Shown here piece by piece: positions 1 to 7,170 of a stretch of 64,000 bases of DNA. The DNA comes from Dyadobacter beijingensis DSM 21582. GTDB lineage: Bacteria; Bacteroidota; Bacteroidia; Cytophagales; Spirosomataceae. The position numbers and the translations under genes were made by a program. The notes below the pieces were generated by a model. That model did not search any database. It saw nothing but the letters and a program-made list of their open reading frames with translations, and was not told the DNA's origin. Each line of letters begins with the position of its first letter. Within the stretch, counting starts at the first letter, position 1. The stretch is taken from positions 124,001 to 188,000 of the forward strand of contig NZ_KB907786.1 in NCBI RefSeq assembly GCF_000382205.1. The letters are read 5' to 3'.

Positions 1-879
1 GACGAGATTTTCCGGATCTCGGACACAATTACCGTGCTGCGCGACGGGAAGTACATCGGCACCAAACCCGCGGCGGAGCTCAATCACAATGCGTTGATCG
101 CCATGATGGTGGGCCGCGAGATCGCTCAAATGTTCCCCGAGGCGACGCAAGCGGTAGGCGAGGAAGTTCTATCGGTGCGAAACCTGGGTAGGGCGGGCAA
201 GTTCTCGAATATCAGTTTTACTGTAAAATCCGGTGAAATAGTAGGACTGGCAGGGTTAATGGGCGCCGGGAGAACGGAGATCGCCAGGGCGATATTCGGG
301 CTTGACCAATGGGATGAGGGGGAAATTACCCTGAAAACTTCTCCGCTTCGTGCGCGGACGCCGCGTGAGGCGATCGACAGGGGTGTTGGATATGTCAGTG
401 AGGATAGGAAGGGGTTAGGGTTTATTCCAAGAATGTCGGTGAAGGACAATATCACGCTTTCAAGCATGAACAATCACCGCAAAGGCGGTTTTATCGACAA
501 ACAAAGCGAAGAATCGGCTACCGAAAAAATGATCGCCGATTTGAAGATCAAAACGGCCGGTACCGGGCAGCATGTAACTTATCTGAGCGGGGGCAACCAG
601 CAAAAAGTCGTCATCGGCAGAGTGCTGCTTGCCTCGCCGGAGCTCATCATTCTCGACGAACCGACCCGCGGTGTCGACGTCGGCGCGAAATTCGAAATTT
701 ACAAACTGATCCGCAGCCTCGCCGACCGGGGCATGGCGATCATCATGATATCATCGGAACTGCCGGAAATCCTCGGCCTGAGCGACCGTATTCTGGTACT
801 TTCCAAGGGCAAACAAATGGCGCTGCTGCCGAAATCCGAAGCGACGCAGGAGGTGATTATGCGGTATGCGGTAGGGTAA
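1..879 (+). CDS. Sugar ABC transporter ATP-binding protein (RbsA/MglA type), 5' partial
   Basis: The frame is open from the first base, so the gene begins upstream of the window. RbsA/MglA-type ATPases energise import of monosaccharides and carry two nucleotide-binding domains; only the tail of the first domain and the whole second one are visible. The second domain shows a degenerate Walker A (GLMGAGRTE), the signature LSGGNQQKV and the Walker B/D-loop LIILDEPTRGVD. The Walker A lacks the usual lysine, which is typical of the C-terminal domain in this family. A GTG at 34 is internal and not the true start. The permease and binding-protein genes follow, giving the usual ATPase-permease-binding protein order. 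The substrate cannot be read from the sequence; ribose, xylose, galactose or inositol are all possible. Confidence 0.93.
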   Translation, partial: DEIFRISDTITVLRDGKYIGTKPAAELNHNALIAMMVGREIAQMFPEATQAVGEEVLSVRNLGRAGKFSNISFTVKSGEIVGLAGLMGAGRTEIARAIFGLDQWDEGEITLKTSPLRARTPREAIDRGVGYVSEDRKGLGFIPRMSVKDNITLSSMNNHRKGGFIDKQSEESATEKMIADLKIKTAGTGQHVTYLSGGNQQKVVIGRVLLASPELIILDEPTRGVDVGAKFEIYKLIRSLADRGMAIIMISSELPEILGLSDRILVLSKGKQMALLPKSEATQEVIMRYAVG

Positions 880-883
880 AAGG

Positions 884-1001
884 TGCCGACTGCCGACGAC
901 CGACCGCTGACGACCGATGACCGATGAATGAGGGATAATTAATTTACGAATTGCAATTATCTAACAGAGTAAGGCCGTCCGCGGTTAGCCGTCGGCCGTC
1001 G
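884..1001. repeat. Heptamer-based inverted-arm repeat, copy A
   Basis: The left arm (884-930) reads as degenerate 7-bp units of the type TGCCGAC/GACCGAC/GACCGAT. The right arm (973-1001) carries the reverse-complement motif GGCCGTC/GTCGGCC. The AT-rich centre holds a smaller inverted repeat (GATAATT...AATTATC). It fills the gap between the ATPase and permease genes. Similar blocks occur near 1990 and 53020. It may fold into a hairpin in the operon mRNA. Confidence 0.6.
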
Positions 1002-1032
1002 AAACGAAATCTGTGCAATACCCAACAAACGC

Positions 1033-1965
1033 ATGAACAGACTCTCCAAACTGGGCCAGTACGGCATTTTTCTCGCATTTGCATTGATATGCCTCGTGCT
1101 GGCGCTGAGTACGCCGAAGTTTTTTACCGTTTCCAACCTTTTGATCATCGGCAACCAGGTTTCGATCAATGCGTTGCTGGCTTTCGGCGTGACGTTTGTG
1201 ATCATTACCGGCGGTATTGACTTATCGCTCGGGTCAATGGTGGCCGTGACCGGCGTGGCGGCGGCCACATTTGCCCATCCTGACGCTTACCCGTTGGTCG
1301 TGCCCTTACTGGTTGGATTAGCAGCCGGTTCAGCAATGGGTGCTTTCAACGGATTGGTAATTACCAAAAGCAAAGTGCCGCCATTCATTGTCACACTGGG
1401 CACGATGACCATCGGCCGCGGGCTTGCATTGATCCTCAGTAAGGGAAGGCCGGTTTCCAACCTTTCGGACGAGTTCAACTTTATCGGCGGCGGCAATATC
1501 GCAGGCATCCCATTCCCGATCATCATCCTGATTGTGGCGTTCGCGGTATGCTCTGTCGTATTGAATAAAACCATTCTCGGGCGGTACATGTATGCGGTCG
1601 GGGGCAACGAGCCTGCGGCGCGCGCGTCGGGTATACGCGTGAGCCGGGTAAAAATGTGGGTATATACGATTTGCGGGCTGCTTTCTGCATTGGGCGGTAT
1701 CCTGCTGACATCCCGCATTACGACCGGCCAACCTAATGCCGGGGCGGGTTTCGAGCTGGATGCCATTGCCGCGGCGATTATCGGCGGTACCAGCACAGCC
1801 GGAGGCACAGGTACGATGACCGGTACACTGATCGGCGCATTGCTCATCGGCGTGATCAGCAATAGTCTGGATTTGCTGAATGTGACTTCCTATTACCAGC
1901 AGGTCGTGATGGGCGTCATCATCATCGGGGCCGTGGTGCTGGATGGGGTTGGAAAAAAGGATTAG
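1033..1965 (+). CDS. Sugar ABC transporter permease (RbsC type)
   Basis: Inner-membrane permease of a monosaccharide ABC importer (BPD_transp_2 family). It has 310 residues, close to the usual family length, and consists mostly of hydrophobic segments. The family motif GIDLSLGSMVA lies near residue 62, and glycine-rich EAA-like sequence (AIIGGTSTAGGTG) lies near residue 247. The start is MNRLSKLGQYG. It follows the ATPase and precedes the binding lipoprotein, so the three form one transport operon. The gaps on both sides are filled by GC-rich heptamer repeats, unusual for a tightly coupled operon. Confidence 0.94.
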   Translation: MNRLSKLGQYGIFLAFALICLVLALSTPKFFTVSNLLIIGNQVSINALLAFGVTFVIITGGIDLSLGSMVAVTGVAAATFAHPDAYPLVVPLLVGLAAGSAMGAFNGLVITKSKVPPFIVTLGTMTIGRGLALILSKGRPVSNLSDEFNFIGGGNIAGIPFPIIILIVAFAVCSVVLNKTILGRYMYAVGGNEPAARASGIRVSRVKMWVYTICGLLSALGGILLTSRITTGQPNAGAGFELDAIAAAIIGGTSTAGGTGTMTGTLIGALLIGVISNSLDLLNVTSYYQQVVMGVIIIGAVVLDGVGKKD

Positions 1966-1983
1966 GGTAAAAATATAAATTTG

Positions 1984-2016
1984 ACCACCGACGGCCGAAC
2001 ACTGACGGCCGATGGC
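1984..2016. repeat. Heptamer-type GC-rich repeat, copy B (single arm)
   Basis: A short block containing CCGACGGCCGA and CTGACGGCCGA in the 68-bp gap between the permease and binding-protein genes. It uses the same GACGGCC/CCGA units as the blocks at 884-1001 and 52978-53064 but has no clear second arm. Confidence 0.45.
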
Positions 2017-2033
2017 TTAATGACATTGGACTC

Positions 2034-2975
2034 ATGAAACGCAACGCAATTTTCGCTATACTCATTGCTACCGGTCTTCTGGCGGGCTGTAATCAATCGT
2101 CTGATCAAAAATCCGGTGATGGCCGCGGCGAGAAGCTGGTGATCGGCGCGACGATGCTGAGCATGCAGAACGAATTTATCGTGAATGTAAGCGACGCAAT
2201 GGAGGCGAAGGCGAAAGAGATGGGTGTGGAACTGATCACGGTGGACGCCGAACGTTCGGCGTTGAAGCAGGTGGAGCAGGTAGAGAGTTTCATCGGCCAG
2301 GGCGTGGACGCGATCATCATGAACCCCTGTGAGGTAGAGGCCAGTTCGCCGGCCGTCAAACTGGCTATGGATGCAAAGATTCCCATCATCAATGTCAATT
2401 CAGAAACTTCGGCCAAACCGACGGCATTCGTGGGCTCGGACGATACCGAATCGGCCCGCATTGCGATGAAATACATCGCCGAAAAGCTGGGGGGAAAGGG
2501 TAATGTGCTGATGATGCACGGCTTCATGGGCCAGGCCGCTCAGATCAAGCGCGATAACGGTGCGAAGGAAATCCTCAAAGCCAATCCCGGCCTCAAACTC
2601 CTCGCCGAGCAATCCGGCGAATGGGACCGCGCCAAGGGGATGTCGCTCACCGAAAACTGGATTCAATCCTACGGCGATAAAATCAACGCCATTTTCGCCC
2701 AGAACGACGAAATGGGCATGGGGGCCGTCAAGGCACTGGAAGCTGCCGGTTTGAAAAATAAAGTGCTGGTAGTGAGCGTCGACGCCATCCCCGACGCATT
2801 ACAAGCCGTAAAAAGGGGACCACTGGACGCCACGGTATTCCAGAATGCCAAAGAGCAAGGCGGAAAAGCGATCGAAACGGCGGTGAAAGCCGCTAGGAAA
2901 GAGGCGTTTGAAAAGGAGGTTTTAATTCCGTTTCAGCTGGTGACGAAGGGGAATGTGGGGAGTTTTTTGAAATAA
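2034..2975 (+). CDS. Sugar ABC transporter substrate-binding lipoprotein (RbsB type)
   Basis: Periplasmic-binding-protein-like lipoprotein of 313 residues. It starts with a lipoprotein signal ending in the lipobox LLAGC (Cys near residue 19), followed by a Peripla_BP_4 fold: KLVIGATMLSMQNEF, then GVDAIIMNP, then FAQNDEMGMGAVKALE. It should capture the sugar and deliver it to the upstream permease. The last 27 codons and stop (2892-2975) are repeated almost exactly at 3660-3743, beyond an inserted two-gene cassette. The 3' end of the gene has therefore been duplicated, and the original end may be the downstream copy. The next ORF can start immediately after the TAA. Confidence 0.93.
   Translation: MKRNAIFAILIATGLLAGCNQSSDQKSGDGRGEKLVIGATMLSMQNEFIVNVSDAMEAKAKEMGVELITVDAERSALKQVEQVESFIGQGVDAIIMNPCEVEASSPAVKLAMDAKIPIINVNSETSAKPTAFVGSDDTESARIAMKYIAEKLGGKGNVLMMHGFMGQAAQIKRDNGAKEILKANPGLKLLAEQSGEWDRAKGMSLTENWIQSYGDKINAIFAQNDEMGMGAVKALEAAGLKNKVLVVSVDAIPDALQAVKRGPLDATVFQNAKEQGGKAIETAVKAARKEAFEKEVLIPFQLVTKGNVGSFLK
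2892..2975 (+). repeat. Direct repeat, left copy (3' end of the binding-protein gene)
   Basis: 84 bp ending in the stop codon of the sugar-binding lipoprotein gene. It matches 3660-3743 at 77 of 84 positions by manual alignment and encodes the same peptide except for one Ser/Glu difference near the end. Most other differences are synonymous third-position changes, so the two copies diverged as coding sequence. Confidence 0.9.
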
Positions 2976-2990
2976 ATGGTACTGTATGAC

Positions 2991-3440
2991 ATGAACACAC
3001 ACTTATTTGACACGAATGGCTACCTGATCACGCAAGAAATCACGGATTTTAGCTGGCCCACTTTTGAGGAGATTTTTATCTTCAATCGTCAGCGGGCCGA
3101 ATTGGCAATAGAACTAAGAGATTTTATAGCGCGCGTGCTGGATTGGCAGATCGAGAGGCTGAAAATCTGGGTTGATGGTTCTTTTACAACACTTAAGCTG
3201 CATCCTAATGACATTGATTTAGTGTGTTTTATCGATCATGCTTTTTATGACTCGAATCAAAGTATCCTAGCTTCCATCAAGTTGGACTTCCCAAGTTTGG
3301 ACATCTATTTTATCAAAAGTTATCCAACAGAGCATCCGAATCACTTTTTGACTAACTTTGATAAGCTAGACTGGCTACATTTTCTTACCCGAGATCGTCA
3401 GAGCCGTAACAAAGGCATTGTAAACTTGCTGCTACAATGA
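2991..3440 (+). CDS. DUF6932-like protein, putative minimal nucleotidyltransferase
   Basis: About 149 residues from the ATG at 2991; an ATG at 2976, directly after the upstream stop, would add five residues. The segment WVDGSFTTLKLHPNDIDLV resembles the G-S-x(n)-D-x-D metal-binding motif of small nucleotidyltransferases and matches my memory of the DUF6932 family. The N-terminal part (FSWPTFEEIFIFN) also fits that family. Its stop overlaps the next gene's start as ATGA, so the two are probably translationally coupled. Base composition is visibly AT-richer than in the neighbours, and the pair sits between two copies of the binding-protein 3' end, so it looks acquired. A toxin-antitoxin or defence role is possible but not shown. 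Confidence 0.6.
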   Translation: MNTHLFDTNGYLITQEITDFSWPTFEEIFIFNRQRAELAIELRDFIARVLDWQIERLKIWVDGSFTTLKLHPNDIDLVCFIDHAFYDSNQSILASIKLDFPSLDIYFIKSYPTEHPNHFLTNFDKLDWLHFLTRDRQSRNKGIVNLLLQ

Positions 3441-3643
3441 GACCATTTGATCAACTTCAAGTAGAAATACAGGACACGCTGGAAAGGATTATTCGTGTAA
3501 ATGCATCCATCGCCAGGCATGAAACACAAGTGCAACCCGATTTGCTGGCTATCTCACAGTTCGAAGAAATTAAATTCCAATTTACACAGCATCTTTTGAC
3601 GCTTTTGGCAGAGATGGACATTAAATTGAAACTCGCAGCGTAG
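3437..3643 (+). CDS. Small hypothetical protein coupled to the DUF6932-like gene
   Basis: 68 residues starting MRPFDQLQVEI, with the ATG overlapping the previous TGA. The sequence is charged, lacks cysteine and looks largely alpha-helical, with a possible short coiled coil. There is no signal peptide or membrane segment, and I recognise no domain. The tight overlap suggests that it acts with the putative nucleotidyltransferase, for instance as a partner or antitoxin; that is inference from position only. Confidence 0.5.
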   Translation: MRPFDQLQVEIQDTLERIIRVNASIARHETQVQPDLLAISQFEEIKFQFTQHLLTLLAEMDIKLKLAA

Positions 3644-3659
3644 GGATGCAGGCAGAATG

Positions 3660-3743
3660 GCTAGGAAAGAGGCGTTTGAAAAGGAAGTTTTGATTCCGTT
3701 TCAGCTGGTGACGAAGGGGAATGTGGGGGAGTTTTTGAAGTAG
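3660..3743 (+). repeat. Direct repeat, right copy (orphan 3' end of the binding-protein gene)
   Basis: Second copy of the last 27 codons and stop of the sugar-binding lipoprotein gene, cut off from the rest of that gene by the two-gene cassette. The frame is intact from an ATG at 3657 to TAG at 3741-3743, but it encodes only 28 residues, so it is a gene remnant rather than a gene. It marks the right edge of the inserted segment. Confidence 0.88.
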
Positions 3744-3744
3744 A

Positions 3745-4130
3745 CTAGCGTTTTGTAGCGCGAAGTCTTTCCAGCCCTCCGTTTCCAATAAACTCCCGGG
3801 AAGCCTCCATTTTTTCTTTGATAATAGCCTGAACCCTTGGATCGGCAAGCACCCGTTTTTTGCTTCAATACTGGAAAGCTCACGAGCAATGATAATCCTA
3901 TATAAACGGTTCTTTTCTGGCGTATTAGCCCGAATTTGTAGTTCCGCATCAGGATTTTTTTTCAGAAAGAGCCGTATGCATTCTGCTCCTGTTGCCATGA
4001 CTTTTTTCAAATCGAGGCTGTTCTCATCGGAAGCGATATCACTCAATTCCCTATCCGGAAGCACGTCCACAAGGGCAAGATTGGAAGTCCCATATCGAAT
4101 GCAGGAAGTTGAGTGTTGAAGATGCCGCAA
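3745..4130 (-). pseudogene. DUF6934-like gene remnant (no ATG, frameshift)
   Basis: The minus-strand frame from about 4130 reads SNLALVDV...LKKVMATG...NRLYRIIIARELSSIEAK, a spacing of conserved residues that resembles DUF6934 proteins of Bacteroidota. No ATG opens it: the frame starts only at TTG codons and lacks the usual N-terminal part. At a run of six A (about 3857) the frame runs into unlikely sequence. Adding one base there restores a plausible tail, VLADPRVQAIIKEKMEAS, ending at a TAG at 3745, two bases from the repeat at 3660-3743. I read it as a truncated, frameshifted gene carried with or next to the cassette. The family assignment is from memory. Confidence 0.42.
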
Positions 4131-4229
4131 ATGTAAAATAATCTTCCCTTAAAAGTAAAACGCCGCAATGCACGCCCTTTTACCGGCATTGGCATGTGCC
4201 AGTTTTCCTAAAACCAATCAAAATCACGA

Positions 4230-5597
4230 ATGAACACTTTCAATATCAACCGCCGTAGCTTCCTCCACGGGGCCACGGCCGCATTGGCATTATCTACTTT
4301 CGGAGCGCAGGGAATGGACCTGATCAATCCTGCCAAAACCTGGCGCGTGGGGCTGATCGGGACCGGCTGGTATGGTAAAAGTGATCTTTTCAGACTGATA
4401 CAGGTAGCGCCGGTGGAGGTGATCGCATTGTGTGATGTGGATAAAAATCAACTGAACGAAGCGGGCAAACTGGTGAGCCAGCGGCAGAAATCCGGTAAGA
4501 CGCCAAAGCTGTACGGCGATTACCAGAAAATGCTGGCCGAAAATGAAATGGATATCGTGCTCATCGGCTCTCCCGACCATTGGCACGCATTGCAGATGAT
4601 CGATGCCGTGAAGGCCGGCGCGCACGTGTACGTCCAGAAACCGATCAGCGTCGATGTGCTCGAAGGAGAAGCGATGGTCGCTGCCGCGCGTAAATACAAA
4701 AAGGTGGTGCAGGTGGGAACGCAGCGTAAAAGCACGCCGCATTTGATCGACGCGAAAAAAAATATCGTCGATGCAGGCCTGCTGGGCAAGATTTCGCACG
4801 TCGAAATGTGCTGCTATTATCATATGCGGGCCAACGGCAACCCGCCGGTGGAAGCGGTACCCGATTTCCTGGATTATGAAAAATGGACCGGCCCCGCGCC
4901 GCTGCGTCCGTACGACGGCCTGCCGCACGTGCGCTGGTGGCGGACGTTCATGGAATACGGTAATGGCATAACCGGCGATATGTGCGTGCACATGTTCGAT
5001 ACCGTGCGCTGGATGCTGAAACTCGGCTGGCCGAAAAAAATCAGTTCTACCGGTGGTATATATGTGCAGAAAGAGGGCAAATCCAATATTTCGGATACGC
5101 AATCGGCGATTTTCGAGTATGACGGCCTGAACTGCGTCTGGCAGCACCGGACATGGGGCACGCCTAACAACCCGGATTATCCCTGGTCATTCACTTTGTA
5201 CGGTGAAAAAGGCACATTGTGGGCCAGCACCATGGCTTATGATTTCATTCCGCAGGGCAAAGGCGAAAAAATCCACAAGGATGTCGTTTACGAAAAAGAG
5301 AAGTATCCCGAAGACCTGAAAGAGGATAAAATCGAGCTGAATGCTGCCCCTGCCACGCGTCTCCACATGCTCGATTTCCTGGCGGCGATCGAGAACAACG
5401 GCAGACCGGTGGCGGACATCGAAGAGGGCCATATTTCGACGGCAAGCTGCATTTTGGCAAATCTTTCGATGAAAACAGGCCGTTCGATTGTTTATGATCC
5501 GATAAAACGCGAAATTGTGGGAGATAGAGAAGCCAACGCGCTGCTCGCCCGCGCATACCGGGCTCCATACAAGCATCCAGACTATAAACATGTCTAG
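4230..5597 (+). CDS. Gfo/Idh/MocA family oxidoreductase, Tat-exported
   Basis: NAD(P)-dependent oxidoreductase of 455 residues, about the length of secreted Bacteroidota members of this family. The N-terminus has a twin-arginine signal (NRRSFLHGATAALAL). Next comes the Rossmann start WRVGLIGTGWYG (about residues 38-49), then LCDVDK, and the family catalytic-region motif VQKPIS near residue 136. Such enzymes act on sugars or sugar derivatives, sometimes as part of glycoside-cleaving redox cycles. Its position after a sugar ABC importer suggests processing of the same substrate class. The exact substrate is unknown. A good hairpin terminator follows at 5642. Confidence 0.9.
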   Translation: MNTFNINRRSFLHGATAALALSTFGAQGMDLINPAKTWRVGLIGTGWYGKSDLFRLIQVAPVEVIALCDVDKNQLNEAGKLVSQRQKSGKTPKLYGDYQKMLAENEMDIVLIGSPDHWHALQMIDAVKAGAHVYVQKPISVDVLEGEAMVAAARKYKKVVQVGTQRKSTPHLIDAKKNIVDAGLLGKISHVEMCCYYHMRANGNPPVEAVPDFLDYEKWTGPAPLRPYDGLPHVRWWRTFMEYGNGITGDMCVHMFDTVRWMLKLGWPKKISSTGGIYVQKEGKSNISDTQSAIFEYDGLNCVWQHRTWGTPNNPDYPWSFTLYGEKGTLWASTMAYDFIPQGKGEKIHKDVVYEKEKYPEDLKEDKIELNAAPATRLHMLDFLAAIENNGRPVADIEEGHISTASCILANLSMKTGRSIVYDPIKREIVGDREANALLARAYRAPYKHPDYKHV

Positions 5598-5641
5598 GAT
5601 AGGTCATTAAAGTTCGTGGTCCCCATATATTCCCAGTACAT

Positions 5642-5670
5642 CGCGTCCGGCTAAATCCGGGCGCGTTTTT
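5642..5670 (+). terminator. Rho-independent terminator after the oxidoreductase gene
   Basis: Nine-pair stem CGCGTCCGG/CCGGGCGCG with one G-T wobble, a six-base loop and five T. It lies 45 bp past the stop codon of the oxidoreductase. Confidence 0.85.
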
Positions 5671-5913
5671 GTTTCGCAGCAAGTCGTCTTTAATGGTGTG
5701 GGATGCAACAGAAAGCGGCTGCGGCCGGTATTGGTAAAAGGAGGGTAAAAATTTTCATGCAAACGTTTGAAATGCATCAGATTAAGTATTTTTCAGGATC
5801 GATATATCGGTTTTAATTGTTTGTAAGTTTAATAGATGTTTCGAAGGCATTTAAACCATTTACCCTCGTAAACTGTCAGAATAACGTAAACAAACCAAAT
5901 AACTCAAAGCACA
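5671..5913 (+). promoter_or_regulatory. Leader region of the DUF4136 gene
   Basis: With the terminator just upstream, this forms a 316-bp gap without genes. It is AT-rich near its right end and must hold the promoter of the DUF4136 lipoprotein gene, but no convincing TAnnTTTG element stands out. A perfect 10-bp palindrome CAAACGTTTG lies at 5760-5769 and could be an operator. No ORF here looks real. Confidence 0.35.
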
Positions 5914-6489
5914 ATGAAAACCGTAGTGAAGTTGATAAAATCCGCCGGCATGGCGGTTGTGGCGGGAGTATTCATGATGGCGTGCAGCAATGCCCTTCAA
6001 GTCAGTTACGATTACGATTCGTCGGTGAACCTCAAACAATTCAAAACCTTCAAGGTGGAGGCTGAGCATAATATGGAGCAGGACCCGCTTTTGGGCAGCG
6101 AGCTGAACCGCAGAAGGCTGGGCGACGCGGTAGTAGAAGTAATGGAAGCCAAGGGTTATAAGCTGGACAATAAGAATCCCGAGATCGTCGTACGTTTCAT
6201 GACCGACGTGAAGGAACGTCAGCAGATCCGCTCCAATAATATGTACTCGCCCTATATGTGGTGGTATGGCGGTGGCAACAACATTTCCACTTATAACTAC
6301 CAGGAAAGCCGCTTCATCCTGAACATCTACCAGAAAACCAGCGAACGCATGGTATGGCAAGGCTGGGCATCCGGCAAAGTAAAAGCCCCGACCAAAAAAG
6401 AAGATCAGAACACGATGATCAAAAACACCATGGGCGACATCCTGAGATCCTTCCCCGAAGCGACGATGGATACTTACAGCAGGAAGTAG
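5914..6489 (+). CDS. DUF4136 domain-containing lipoprotein
   Basis: 191 residues. It has a lipoprotein signal with lipobox near VFMMAC (Cys about residue 24), followed by a DUF4136 domain starting VSYDYDSSVNLKQFKTF. This fits envelope lipoproteins that are common and often multicopy in Bacteroidota. The function of the family is unknown. It is monocistronic: a long gap lies upstream and a strong terminator directly downstream. Confidence 0.88.
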   Translation: MKTVVKLIKSAGMAVVAGVFMMACSNALQVSYDYDSSVNLKQFKTFKVEAEHNMEQDPLLGSELNRRRLGDAVVEVMEAKGYKLDNKNPEIVVRFMTDVKERQQIRSNNMYSPYMWWYGGGNNISTYNYQESRFILNIYQKTSERMVWQGWASGKVKAPTKKEDQNTMIKNTMGDILRSFPEATMDTYSRK

Positions 6490-6510
6490 TTTTGAAGCTT
6501 ACATAAAAAA

Positions 6511-6539
6511 TGCCGGACGCAAGTCCGGCATTTTTTTTT
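6511..6539. terminator. Terminator between the DUF4136 gene and the HigA-like gene
   Basis: Perfect eight-pair stem TGCCGGAC/GTCCGGCA with a four-base loop and a run of T on the plus strand. A run of A on its left side gives U-tract potential in the other direction too, so it may serve both convergent genes. Confidence 0.9.
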
Positions 6540-6550
6540 GTTTGTAGCGC

Positions 6551-6775
6551 TCAATCTTCGTTAATTCCCATTTCTTCTATGCGAATTTGAGCGTATTCGT
6601 CAGGCGAAGGCTCATCGATCGGATAATGCTCTTCTTCATACTGGCTGATCAGCAATGCCAGTACGTCTGCTTCCTTCGCTTCGGCGCTGCCGGCTGGCGC
6701 GTCGAACAATGCGTCTAGACGGCGCACGGCCCCGTTGTATTCCTCCTCCGTCTCGATCAGTTTTACGTCTACCAT
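6551..6775 (-). CDS. higA: HigA-family antitoxin, short form lacking the helix-turn-helix
   Basis: 74 residues from the ATG at 6775, three bases past the toxin stop (TGAGATG). The sequence matches the N-terminal half of COG5499-type HigA antitoxins (ETEEEYNGAVRRLDALF, then a YEEEHYPI motif). In typical members a Cro/C1-type helix-turn-helix follows directly. Here the protein ends with EEMGINED and a stop, so the DNA-binding domain is absent. It may still neutralise HigB but should not repress the operon through that domain. The stop lies next to the terminator of the convergent gene. Longer in-frame starts (to 6823) overlap the toxin and are less likely. Confidence 0.72.
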   Translation of the reverse strand: MVDVKLIETEEEYNGAVRRLDALFDAPAGSAEAKEADVLALLISQYEEEHYPIDEPSPDEYAQIRIEEMGINED

Positions 6776-6776
6776 C

Positions 6777-7070
6777 TCAGATTGTCTTTGCGTTAATGCG
6801 GTTATATTCTGCATGCGTCCCAAGCCATTTGATCATGATTCGCCTATGTTCAAAGCTTAAGCGGGTTACCATTCGGTACCGATTGCCTTTGACATTGAAA
6901 ATAATCCGGCTGTCGGCAATCATATCTGCACTTCTGAAATCACTTCTTACACTATTGAAATCCTTCCACTCCGCTTTTCTAACGGTTTTGAACCACGAGG
7001 TCAGGTAAGGTTTGGAATCAGGATGAATTTCGTAAAATTCTTTCAATTTTCTGAAACTGATCACATTCAT
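6777..7070 (-). CDS. higB: HigB-family mRNA interferase toxin
   Basis: 97 residues from the ATG at 7070 (MNVISFRKLKEFYEIHP), matching HigB_toxin (PF09907), a RelE-like ribosome-dependent mRNA endonuclease family. Family landmarks include WFKTVRKAEWKDF, then DSRIIFNVKGNRYRM and, near the C-terminus, KWLGTHAEYNRI. The ORF can be extended upstream to 7127, but that part lies over the efflux operon terminator and does not look like HigB. The toxin gene precedes the antitoxin gene, as usual for higBA. Confidence 0.85.
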   Translation of the reverse strand: MNVISFRKLKEFYEIHPDSKPYLTSWFKTVRKAEWKDFNSVRSDFRSADMIADSRIIFNVKGNRYRMVTRLSFEHRRIMIKWLGTHAEYNRINAKTI

Positions 7071-7093
7071 ATAATAGTATGCGTGGTTTTTAA

Positions 7094-7101
7094 CAAAAAT
7101 A
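7094..7101 (-). promoter_or_regulatory. Candidate -7 element for higBA
   Basis: The minus strand reads TATTTTTG, a full match to the Bacteroidota TAnnTTTG consensus, 23 bases upstream of the higB ATG. It directly abuts the hairpin at 7102-7137, so the efflux operon terminator and this promoter are nested. Confidence 0.5.
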
Positions 7102-7137
7102 GAGCGGAAAAGTGGCATCGCGACCACTTTTCCGCTC
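7102..7137 (-). terminator. Terminator of the efflux operon (perfect 14-bp stem)
   Basis: GAGCGGAAAAGTGG and CCACTTTTCCGCTC form a perfect 14-pair stem around an eight-base loop, followed on the minus strand by TATTTTTG. It lies 33 bp past the efflux ORF stop and just upstream of higB, so it could also act as an operator for higBA. Confidence 0.8.
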
Positions 7138-7170
7138 CAATGAACGAACGGCTGATGTTACGGTTAAAAC

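Noticed and set aside
2892..3743. Transposon with target-site duplication as explanation of the 84-bp direct repeats.
   Set aside because: The repeat is far too long for a target duplication, begins and ends at coding boundaries, and there is no transposase or terminal inverted repeat.
4290..5147. 285-codon minus-strand ORF opposite the Gfo/Idh/MocA gene.
   Set aside because: His/Arg/Gln-rich shadow of a high-GC gene; the plus-strand protein has a full domain and signal.
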